Of a DNA stretch of 64,000 nucleotides, positions 33,882 through 41,207 are shown piece after piece. The stretch's first letter is position 1; each line of letters opens with the position of its first letter. Location: contig JACKNI010000001.1 of NCBI GenBank assembly GCA_024234935.1, positions 372,001 through 436,000 on the forward strand, written 5' to 3'. The position numbers and the translations under genes are program-made. Below the pieces are notes generated by a model. That model saw only the letters and a list, made by a program, of their open reading frames with translations, did no database searches and was not told where the DNA came from. Source of the stretch: Chromatiales bacterium. GTDB lineage: Bacteria > Pseudomonadota > Gammaproteobacteria > Steroidobacterales > GCA-2729495.

Positions 33882-36680
33882 ATGACTGGTACACAGCACA
33901 GATCTGAAATGACGACGCGGCGTGGATTCCTGGCCGGGTCGGGAGCGCTCGCCGCCGCTCTCAGCCTGCGTTATGCGCCCGCTGCCGCACAGGCCAAGGC
34001 GACGCTGCCATATGGTGCGTGGGAAGACCTGCAGCGCAGGAAGTGGAGCTGGGACCGCGTAACTCACGGCACACACGGGACCAACTGCACCGGTACCTGT
34101 GCATTCAATATCTATGTGAAGAACGGCATCGTCTGGCGGGAAGAGCAGCAGGGCGAGTATGGTCGGTCCGAGGACGCGCCGGATTACGGGCCCAGAGGCT
34201 GTCAGAAGGGTCTGCGCCACGCGAAATACATGTACGGCAAGCAGCGTGTGCTGTATCCGATGAAGCGGGTCGGCGAGCGCGGCGAGGGCAAGTGGCAGCG
34301 CATCAGCTGGGACCAGGCGATGAGCGAAATTGCCGATCGCTTTATCGATCACTCGATCGCCACAGGGCCGCGTTCCATCAGTTTCGATCTCGGCACGCAG
34401 ATGGTACTCAAGCGTGCTTCTTTTGCAGCGCTGGGCCGTTTTGCCACCATCAGCGGTATCGAGTTGCCCGAAGCTTTTGCCGGCGTGGGCGACCTGCCGA
34501 CCGGCGTACAGATGACGGTCGGAGAACCGCTACTCGGCGATACGATGGCGGCAGTCTTCAAATCCAGATGCTGTCTGGTCTGGTTCTGCAATCCGGCGGT
34601 GACCCGTATTCCCGACGCGCACTTCTTCTGGGAGGCGAAGTACAACGGAACGGAAGTAATCTCGATTTCGCCTGAATTCACGCCGAGCGCGATGCATGCA
34701 AACAAGTGGCTCAATCCGCGGCCGGGAACGGACATCGCGCTGGCCATGGCCATGGTCCAGGTCTTGCTCACCGAAGACCTGATCGATCGCAGCTATATCC
34801 GCGAGCAGACGGATCTGCCGTTTCTCGTCCGTAGCGATAACGGACGTTTCCTGCGTGAGAGCGATTTCATCGATGGAGCAACCGCACGCGACAATCTGTT
34901 CTATATCTGGGACGAGCGGAGCGGGAAGGCTGTCGCTGCACCGGCGACCGGCAATCCGCCGCCACCGCCCGGTTCACCCCTACCGGTCATCCCGGCAGGC
35001 AGCCTTGCGCTTGGTGCACTTGAGCCCGCGCTGGAAGGCAGCTGGACGGTAAAGACCAGGCAGGGCGCCGTCTGCGTTACCACGGTCTTTGAACTGGTGA
35101 AGCAGCGTGCCTTCGGTTATACGCCCGAGCAGGCCGCACAGATCTGCGGAGTGCATGCCGACAATATCCGTGAGGTCGCGCGGATCTTTGGCAAGGCCCG
35201 GCCGGCGATGATTTTTACCGGCTATCGCATGTGCAAATGGCTGCAGGGTGATCTACTGCAGCGGGCTTTCATGCTGTTGTTGTCGCTGACGGGGAACCTT
35301 GGCAAGGCGGGCGGTGGCTTTCAGCTGGAAAATCTGGGCAGCACAGCAAGCCAGATCGCCTTTATGCTCGCCGGTCTGCCGCCAACCCTGAACATTGCAA
35401 CTCTGGCCCGCTGGGACTATGTGCACGCAGACGGCAAGGATCTCAACGAACGCATCTACGGCAAGGCCGTGGCCGACAAGGTGGATCACTATTTCCAGGA
35501 ATCCATGCGCTCCGGCATGTGGCCGGACTATGCGGCAACGCCATGGAAGATGGGTATCTTTGCCGGCAGCAATACCGCGAGCTGGCGCTCTGGCGCCGGG
35601 CGCTGGCGCAAGACCGCATTCGAAAGCCTGGAAACCATTGTGACGCTGACGCCCGACATGGGTATCACCGCCATGTATTCGGACTACGTGCTGCCGATCG
35701 CCCATCACTACGAGCGGCAGGATTACCTGCTGGAGGCCCGCACGCCATACGTGCAGGTGATGGATGCGGCAGTGGCGCCCCTGGGCGAATCGATGGATGA
35801 CTGGCATGCGCTCAACCGGCTCAGCAAGGCTATCTCGGAGCGCGCGGTGGCGCGCGGCATTGCACCGATTCAGGACAGTTTTTTCGGGCAGCCAGTCCCG
35901 CGGGATTTCACGCAGTATCACGCGCTCTTCACCCTCAATGGGCAGATCAGCGATACACGCGACCTGATCCAGTTCCTGATCGACAAGGATCCCGGTGTAC
36001 CCAAGGTCACCTTCGAGGAAATGCGCAGCCATGGCCTGATGCGCAATGAGGGTACGGCACGCGTTGTTTACGATGAAAATGCACCCTATGGTTCCGTGCT
36101 CTTGCGGGCGGTTGAAAAGCGTGAGCCCTACCCGACGCTGACCGGTCGGCAGCAGTTCTACATCGATCATGACTGGTTCATCGCCGAGGACGAGCAGTTG
36201 CCGCGGCACAAGGACCCGATGCGTCTGGATGGCTATCCGCTGCAGATGCTGATGGGTCACCTGCGGCACGGCATACACAGCATGTGGACCGATGACTCCC
36301 TGCTGCTCAGCCTGCGTCGTGGCGAACCTGACGTCTACGTGAGCCCGGATGATGCGCTGTCGCGCAAAGTCAGCGACGGTGAGCTGATCAGGGTTTTCAA
36401 TTCGCTGGGTTCATTTGTCGCCATGGCACATGTGACGCCAAGCATGCAGCCAGGGAGCATTTTCATGTACCACGGTTGGGACCCGATGATGTTCCGCGGT
36501 GGGCGGCAGAATTTCGGTGCGGTGGTGAGCAGTTCGGCGCTGATCAAGCCGACGGCACTGGTCAGTGGCTACGGGCATATCACCTACCGGGCACTCAACT
36601 TTGAGCCGAACTCAACTTTTCACGACTTCACTTGTGACTTTGAAAGGCATGTCGAAGCGCCGGTTTCGACCGCGAGCTGA
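33882..36680 (+). CDS. Type II DMSO-reductase-family molybdopterin oxidoreductase, alpha subunit (EbdA / steroid C25-dehydrogenase-like)
   Basis: The 932-residue product has a Tat signal (TTRRGFLAGSGALAAALS) and a bis-MGD molybdoenzyme body. The FS0 cluster motif is His-x3-Cys-x3-Cys followed by RGCQKG, the His/Cys3 arrangement of type II enzymes (ethylbenzene, dimethylsulfide and C25-steroid dehydrogenases, selenate/chlorate reductases, NarG). GVGDLPTG aligns with the segment carrying the Mo-ligating Asp of that clade. KNGIVWREEQ and VGERGEGKWQRISWD are close to ethylbenzene dehydrogenase as I remember it. Such enzymes hydroxylate unactivated C-H bonds with water and pass electrons to cytochrome c. 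No beta (Fe-S) or gamma (haem b) subunit gene is in the window. ATG 33882 is chosen for its GGAG site; GTG 33870 is possible. Confidence 0.88.
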   Translation: MTGTQHRSEMTTRRGFLAGSGALAAALSLRYAPAAAQAKATLPYGAWEDLQRRKWSWDRVTHGTHGTNCTGTCAFNIYVKNGIVWREEQQGEYGRSEDAPDYGPRGCQKGLRHAKYMYGKQRVLYPMKRVGERGEGKWQRISWDQAMSEIADRFIDHSIATGPRSISFDLGTQMVLKRASFAALGRFATISGIELPEAFAGVGDLPTGVQMTVGEPLLGDTMAAVFKSRCCLVWFCNPAVTRIPDAHFFWEAKYNGTEVISISPEFTPSAMHANKWLNPRPGTDIALAMAMVQVLLTEDLIDRSYIREQTDLPFLVRSDNGRFLRESDFIDGATARDNLFYIWDERSGKAVAAPATGNPPPPPGSPLPVIPAGSLALGALEPALEGSWTVKTRQGAVCVTTVFELVKQRAFGYTPEQAAQICGVHADNIREVARIFGKARPAMIFTGYRMCKWLQGDLLQRAFMLLLSLTGNLGKAGGGFQLENLGSTASQIAFMLAGLPPTLNIATLARWDYVHADGKDLNERIYGKAVADKVDHYFQESMRSGMWPDYAATPWKMGIFAGSNTASWRSGAGRWRKTAFESLETIVTLTPDMGITAMYSDYVLPIAHHYERQDYLLEARTPYVQVMDAAVAPLGESMDDWHALNRLSKAISERAVARGIAPIQDSFFGQPVPRDFTQYHALFTLNGQISDTRDLIQFLIDKDPGVPKVTFEEMRSHGLMRNEGTARVVYDENAPYGSVLLRAVEKREPYPTLTGRQQFYIDHDWFIAEDEQLPRHKDPMRLDGYPLQMLMGHLRHGIHSMWTDDSLLLSLRRGEPDVYVSPDDALSRKVSDGELIRVFNSLGSFVAMAHVTPSMQPGSIFMYHGWDPMMFRGGRQNFGAVVSSSALIKPTALVSGYGHITYRALNFEPNSTFHDFTCDFERHVEAPVSTAS

Positions 36681-36685
36681 GCGCA

Positions 36686-37960
36686 TCAGTCCGGTGTGAC
36701 AGGCTCTGCCGGTACATCGGCGGGCAGGGCGAGAAAGGTGGCGCCAGCGAGTATCACCGGCAGCACGGCACACCACGTGAATGCGGCTGCCCAGCCAACC
36801 ACGCCTATCGCCCATGAGAGGGCAAACGGCCCGAGTCCAAGTCCGAGTTCCACCGCAAGTGAACTGGCAAAGCTGGCAGCAGTCGCGCGCAGCTCGGCCG
36901 GGTAGTTTTCCGCGATGAAGGTAAACATCACGGCATAGGCGCCGTAGAAGAAAAACGTCATTGCACTGAAGGCCAGGAAAGTCGGCCACCAGCCCTGTGT
37001 TAACCAGATCATGACGCTGAAGGCCAGCCCGCCGAGCCAGCACCAGGCGACGATGGTATTCCGGCGGCTGATCAGGAACTCGCCGAAGTACGCTGCGAGC
37101 ACATAGCCAAAGGTACCGATCAGGAAGGAGAGTCCCACCAGCTCGATCGCTTCGCGCGCTGCCCAGCCCCGGGCTTCACGAAAGTAGGGCGTGAGCATGA
37201 TCGTCGCGCCGTAGGCAAAGACGTAGAGAAAAGTTCCCATGAACAGAAGCACGGTCCGCCGTCGGTAGGTCGGGCGGAACAGTTCACGGGTTGCGGCTGG
37301 CGGGCGACTCGCCCTGCTGCGCGCCGCGCGGCTGTCCCGCCAGATCTGCGAATCCTTGAGGTAACGGTAGATCACCCACGCGTAGGGCAGGAAGAGGAGA
37401 CTCAGCAGAAAGATATACCGCCAACCCCATGTTTCATATATGAAAGGAACCAGCAAAGAAGCGAGGAAAAAGCCCAGAGGGAAGCCGATCTGAAGGACGC
37501 CGGTGAACAGTCCGCGCAGGCGGGACGGGGATTCCTCGAAGACCAGCGTGCCGGTTACCGGCGACTGCACGCCGGACGTGGTAAATCCCAGCGTGCGTGC
37601 GATCAGCAGGCTGACCGTCGTCGGTGCAAACGCAAGCGCGGTTACGAATATCGGAGTCAGCAGGGTGCTGGCCAGCAACACCGCGCGCCGACCGATACGG
37701 TCCGCCAGCGCACCGATCTGGGTGATCAACACACCGGCTGCGACAAAGGTGATTGCAATGTAGATCCCGCGCTCGAGGTCCGACCAGCCAAATTCCGCCG
37801 AGATTTCGGTAAGAACGAAGGTGAACAGGGAGTGGTCGAGATTGGCGAAGGTCACGCCGATCAGACAGATCAGAAACACCCGCCAACTGTGTCCGGAAAC
37901 CTGCCGCAGACACTCCCGGAGGCCCGGCTTTGCGGCAGCAGTCACAGGCGATGAGTGCAC
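36686..37960 (-). CDS. Major facilitator superfamily transporter
   Basis: The 424-residue product has about 12 hydrophobic helices and the MFS loop 2-3 motif GALADRIGRRAVLL, with a second copy-like pattern less clear in the C-terminal half (ISRRNTIVAW). It resembles the aromatic-acid/metabolite symporter branch, but the substrate is not evident. The frame is open upstream to 38071, overlapping the cytochrome gene; I prefer the GTG at 37960, 5 bases after the cytochrome stop, which leaves about 25 residues before the first helix. It is the last gene of a three-gene minus-strand operon and ends 5 bases from the stop of the convergent molybdoenzyme. Confidence 0.85.
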   Translation of the reverse strand: MHSSPVTAAAKPGLRECLRQVSGHSWRVFLICLIGVTFANLDHSLFTFVLTEISAEFGWSDLERGIYIAITFVAAGVLITQIGALADRIGRRAVLLASTLLTPIFVTALAFAPTTVSLLIARTLGFTTSGVQSPVTGTLVFEESPSRLRGLFTGVLQIGFPLGFFLASLLVPFIYETWGWRYIFLLSLLFLPYAWVIYRYLKDSQIWRDSRAARSRASRPPAATRELFRPTYRRRTVLLFMGTFLYVFAYGATIMLTPYFREARGWAAREAIELVGLSFLIGTFGYVLAAYFGEFLISRRNTIVAWCWLGGLAFSVMIWLTQGWWPTFLAFSAMTFFFYGAYAVMFTFIAENYPAELRATAASFASSLAVELGLGLGPFALSWAIGVVGWAAAFTWCAVLPVILAGATFLALPADVPAEPVTPD

Positions 37961-37964
37961 GGTT

Positions 37965-38360
37965 TCAGGTTCCGGAGAAGGTCCGTATCCAGGCAATGAT
38001 GTCGCGGATGTCCTGATCCGAAATAACGTCACCGAATTTCGGCATGATGAAGTTCTTGCCCACTGCGGCACCGCCCCTGCAGATCACCAGATAGAGGTAT
38101 TCGTCGGGCAAGGTTCGCATGTAAACCGGATCGCTCTGGTCCTTCGGTGGTTCGTCCATATGCATGACGATCACCTCGGCTTTGCCGTCAACGCCATGAC
38201 ATGCGGCGCAATGCTGAAGATGCAGCGGGGCTCCACGCTTTGCATCGCCCCGCAGCTCCCCGGATGGCGCGCAGGATTCAGCCGATGCCGCTCCGCCGCC
38301 CACATTGGCAATGCCAGCCATGAAAAGTGCGGCGACTGTAATGGCGCATGACCGGAACAT
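37965..38360 (-). CDS. Secreted c-type cytochrome
   Basis: The 131-residue product has a signal peptide (cleavage near ASA-ES, residue 27) and one haem-binding CAACH motif (HLQHCAACHGVDGKA), with a likely distal Met ligand in NFIMPKFGDVISDQDI, the pattern of class I cytochromes c. It should be periplasmic, as should the nearby Tat-exported molybdoenzyme, so it is a candidate electron acceptor for that enzyme, in line with known type II family members; this pairing is inference. Its ATG lies 4 bases after the stop of the upstream amidohydrolase and its stop 5 bases before the transporter start. Confidence 0.88.
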   Translation of the reverse strand: MFRSCAITVAALFMAGIANVGGGAASAESCAPSGELRGDAKRGAPLHLQHCAACHGVDGKAEVIVMHMDEPPKDQSDPVYMRTLPDEYLYLVICRGGAAVGKNFIMPKFGDVISDQDIRDIIAWIRTFSGT

Positions 38361-38363
38361 GAC

Positions 38364-39785
38364 TCAGACCGCCGCAATCCAGCCATACTGGGTCATGCTC
38401 GGTTCCTCGCCAGCGGCCTGATAGGCGAGCTTCATCTGGCTCAGTGCATCACCGGGAATGGCCTTGCGTGCTTCCTGCAAGTCCAGGTCAAACAGGCGGG
38501 CGGAATTCAGGCCGAAGATCAGCTCACGATCGCGCGTGGAAACGGGTTTGTATCCGAATTTCGCCTGCAGGTTCTCCGGAATCTGGAAGCGCCGGAATGC
38601 TTCGATCTGCCACTGTGGCGAGCCCCACCAGATGCTGTCGGTGCCCCAGATCACGTGATCAGCGCCGACAGCGGCTATGAGCTGGCCGAGCAGATGGCCG
38701 CAGACTTCAGGATGCGTAACAACCGAGTGGCCGAATACAGCGCCCAGTTCCAGATAGATATTCTTCAGGCCGTTCGCCTTGATCTGCGCGCAGAAGTCAG
38801 TCGTCCAGGGGATATTCCCGCTTTCGTCGATACCGCTTTCACCAGGCAGCAGCATCGTCATCATGTGCTTCATGCCGGAGTGAAAGACGATGAAGTTGAG
38901 ATCGGGCCAGTCCTTTGCCGCTTTGAGTACGTCATCCGGCCGAAAATAATCGGCGCCGGGCCCTGGCAGTGGCAAGCCCTTGTGGGTGCAGATATTCCTG
39001 ACGCCGAGCTTCAGCGTTTTCTCGTAGAATGGATAAGCAAGCTTCTCGTCATCGTGCCGCCAGGGCAGCATGGGATCGCCGGTATAGAACTTCCAGGCGT
39101 CAATCCTGAGGTCGCTGACTTGCCGTTCGGCCTCCTCAAGCCAGTCAGGATTTGCGAGCGTGCCGATTCCATGCGCCAGCATGCGCCGTGAACCAGCCGC
39201 CTGGTTGACCAGATTGCGTGTTTCCACGATCTCGTCCGCGGACAGTACGTAATTGTCCGGTGGACCGAACGCCGCCCCGGTCAGACAGGCCATCACCGTT
39301 TCGCTGTCGAAGAAAATTTCTTTCACATAGTTGGCGCGGTGAAGGCTGTCTTTTGCGGGTGCCGTGCCGCTGAGCACCGGGTTCAGCCCGAACCTGCCGG
39401 TCAGTGAACGAAAAACAACAGGGCCGACCATGCTGGCTTTCACATGGTGTGTCTGCAGGTCGAGAATGAACTCTTTCTTTGGCCACATCTCGCGGCTCGC
39501 GGCGGGTTCAGCCGCTTCGGCCTCACTGACCAGGAATGCCCGACCGAAGACTTCGTTCATGGCCATGAACGACACGGCCATACCGCCACTGGTGCGCAGG
39601 AATGCGCGGCGCGACATGCCGAGTTTCTGGCCGTAGTGATCAGCGAGTTCGAATATCCGCTGCTCGACCCGCCGCTGATCCGGCGTCTGCGGCATGGGCT
39701 CGAATTCTTCATTGCCCACGATCTGCGTCGGAACCGGTGTTGCGTTGCCCGATTGACGGTCACGATCACTCTTGCGAATCCACAT
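38364..39785 (-). CDS. Tat-exported amidohydrolase family protein
   Basis: The 473-residue product has a long N-terminal region (about 55 residues) before a twin-arginine signal MSRRAFLRTSGG, followed by a hydrophobic stretch and AEA cleavage-like sequence, so the mature enzyme should be periplasmic. The catalytic part is an Amidohydro_2 TIM barrel: LDLQTHHVK, FYTGDPMLPW, NICTHKGLPL, FHSGMKH and WGTDSIWWGSP, with metal or substrate His residues and the C-terminal Asp. The substrate is unknown. A start nearer the Tat motif is possible, because the first 55 residues are not typical. It leads the amidohydrolase-cytochrome-MFS operon and is divergent from the nitrilase gene. Confidence 0.82.
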   Translation of the reverse strand: MWIRKSDRDRQSGNATPVPTQIVGNEEFEPMPQTPDQRRVEQRIFELADHYGQKLGMSRRAFLRTSGGMAVSFMAMNEVFGRAFLVSEAEAAEPAASREMWPKKEFILDLQTHHVKASMVGPVVFRSLTGRFGLNPVLSGTAPAKDSLHRANYVKEIFFDSETVMACLTGAAFGPPDNYVLSADEIVETRNLVNQAAGSRRMLAHGIGTLANPDWLEEAERQVSDLRIDAWKFYTGDPMLPWRHDDEKLAYPFYEKTLKLGVRNICTHKGLPLPGPGADYFRPDDVLKAAKDWPDLNFIVFHSGMKHMMTMLLPGESGIDESGNIPWTTDFCAQIKANGLKNIYLELGAVFGHSVVTHPEVCGHLLGQLIAAVGADHVIWGTDSIWWGSPQWQIEAFRRFQIPENLQAKFGYKPVSTRDRELIFGLNSARLFDLDLQEARKAIPGDALSQMKLAYQAAGEEPSMTQYGWIAAV

Positions 39786-39851
39786 GCGGTGATTCTCCCG
39801 GCGGCTGTCGTCGAGCGACGTCTCAAGCCTACGTTGATTGCCCTGTGGTCA

Positions 39852-39866
39852 CCAATGGCTCATTGG
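39852..39866. promoter_or_regulatory. Inverted repeat in the divergent amidohydrolase/nitrilase spacer
   Basis: CCAATG-GCT-CATTGG is a perfect 6-bp inverted repeat with a 3-base centre, located in the 158-base gap between the divergent genes at 39785 and 39944 and just upstream of a candidate promoter. An operator is plausible but unproven. Confidence 0.35.
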
Positions 39867-39880
39867 CATCTGGCCGCTGC

Positions 39881-39910
39881 TTGGCCGGGCCGATGACCAT
39901 GCCCTATAGT
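39881..39910 (+). promoter_or_regulatory. Candidate sigma70 promoter for the nitrilase-family gene
   Basis: TTGGCC (39881-39886) and TATAGT (39905-39910) are 18 bases apart, 33 bases before the ATG at 39944. Confidence 0.45.
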
Positions 39911-39943
39911 CAAAGACTCACTCATCGGCAATGAAGGCTGGTC

Positions 39944-41080
39944 ATGCGTCTCCACTACACCGCAGTTGGTATACAGAACGTGTCCCGGATGGCTCTCACC
40001 CGGGACGATTACATGAAAGACATCGACAGGCTGGCGCTCAGCATGCGCTATGCAGTCTGGAATTGCAGTCTGGACCTCCCCGTGAAGCTGGTGGCCATCT
40101 CCGAAGGCGGGATCGGTGGCTGGTGCCTGGGCGGCGGGGACGAGCACCTGCGGATCTGTCGCGAGGTGGTGCCGGAGATCCCCGGCCGCGAGACCGACGC
40201 GCTGGGCGAACTGGCGAAGGAACTCGGGATCTACATCATTGCGCAGATGGTGGCCAAGGATCCGGAACTGATGGAAGACCGGATTTTCAACATCGCTTTC
40301 GTAATCGATCCGCAGGGCAAGGTCATTCACAAGCATTACAAGACGGCCTTTTACCAGCGGGAGCCCAATGTTGCGCCGAGCGACATCTGGAATATTTACC
40401 TGCAGAAATACGGCGACGACCCGCTCAGCCTGTTCAAGGCAGTATTCCCGGTTGCGAGGACCGAGATCGGTAATATCGGTACCCTGATCTGCGCCGAGGG
40501 CAGTTATCCGGAAGCGGCCCGCGGCCTGGCCATGAACGGCGCCGAGATCATCTGGCGGACCCAGTATCCGGAACCGTGGATGGGCAATGGCATCGCCGAG
40601 ATCCAGAACCGGGCCCATGCCGTCTTCAACAACTGCTATGTGCTGTCGCCCAATATCGGTGCGATCGATTTCCCCGGCGGCGGCCACCAGATGAGCTGCG
40701 GAAGAAGCCAGATCATCGACTACCGCGGCAATGTCGTTTCGCAGTATCTGGGCGGGGGAGAAACCCTGGTCAGCGCATTGCTGGATATCGACGGGCTGCG
40801 GGATTTCCGGGTGCGGGCCCAGTGGCAGAACCTGATCAAGGACATGCGCGTCGAGGAGTACAAGACCATCTACGACGCGGCAATGGCGCGGGGTGGCATC
40901 TACCCGAGAAACCTGTGCATGGAAGAACCACCCCTGGTTGAGGCTGACCAGCTCGAGATGGTGAAGCACCAGATCAACAAGATGGTCGACTGGGGGGTTT
41001 TTACCCCACCGGCTGACTGGACGCCCTACGTGGTAAAGGCCGAGGTCGCGGAGCGGGTCCGCCGCGCCGGTTCCCTGTAA
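39944..41080 (+). CDS. Nitrilase-superfamily carbon-nitrogen hydrolase (aliphatic amidase-like)
   Basis: The 378-residue product has the complete Glu-Lys-Cys triad of the CN-hydrolase superfamily: Glu54 (ISEGG), Lys133 (HKHYKT) and Cys183 (LICAEGSYPEA). These enzymes hydrolyse amides, carbamoyl groups or nitriles through a cysteine thioester. The substrate is unknown; the long C-terminal extension after about residue 300 is like aliphatic amidases, which oligomerise through it. A second start at Met16 is possible. A paralogue lacking the nucleophile lies in the opposite orientation at 43416-44459, beyond fusA. A promoter-like sequence and an inverted repeat precede this gene. Confidence 0.88.
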   Translation: MRLHYTAVGIQNVSRMALTRDDYMKDIDRLALSMRYAVWNCSLDLPVKLVAISEGGIGGWCLGGGDEHLRICREVVPEIPGRETDALGELAKELGIYIIAQMVAKDPELMEDRIFNIAFVIDPQGKVIHKHYKTAFYQREPNVAPSDIWNIYLQKYGDDPLSLFKAVFPVARTEIGNIGTLICAEGSYPEAARGLAMNGAEIIWRTQYPEPWMGNGIAEIQNRAHAVFNNCYVLSPNIGAIDFPGGGHQMSCGRSQIIDYRGNVVSQYLGGGETLVSALLDIDGLRDFRVRAQWQNLIKDMRVEEYKTIYDAAMARGGIYPRNLCMEEPPLVEADQLEMVKHQINKMVDWGVFTPPADWTPYVVKAEVAERVRRAGSL

Positions 41081-41103
41081 GGGGCCCGGGGTGCACCCCG
41101 GGG

Positions 41104-41134
41104 TTGGCAGCCAATGCGGCTGACAGGCTACAAT
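41104..41134 (+). promoter_or_regulatory. Candidate promoter for fusA
   Basis: TTGGCA (41104-41109) and TACAAT (41129-41134) each match consensus at 5 of 6 bases, but are 19 bases apart. Transcription would begin near 41141, giving a leader of about 65 bases. It supports independent transcription of this fusA. Confidence 0.4.
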
Positions 41135-41207
41135 ACGGGGTTATCGTGACCCGGGTGGCGCCATGGCGCTGCCTGCCCTCCACAGTACACAACACGAAGT
41201 CGGAATT

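Noticed and set aside
37961..38071. N-terminal extension of the MFS transporter overlapping the cytochrome c gene
   Set aside because: It would overlap a well-defined cytochrome gene by over 100 bases and adds a stretch without helices; the GTG at 37960 directly follows the cytochrome stop.
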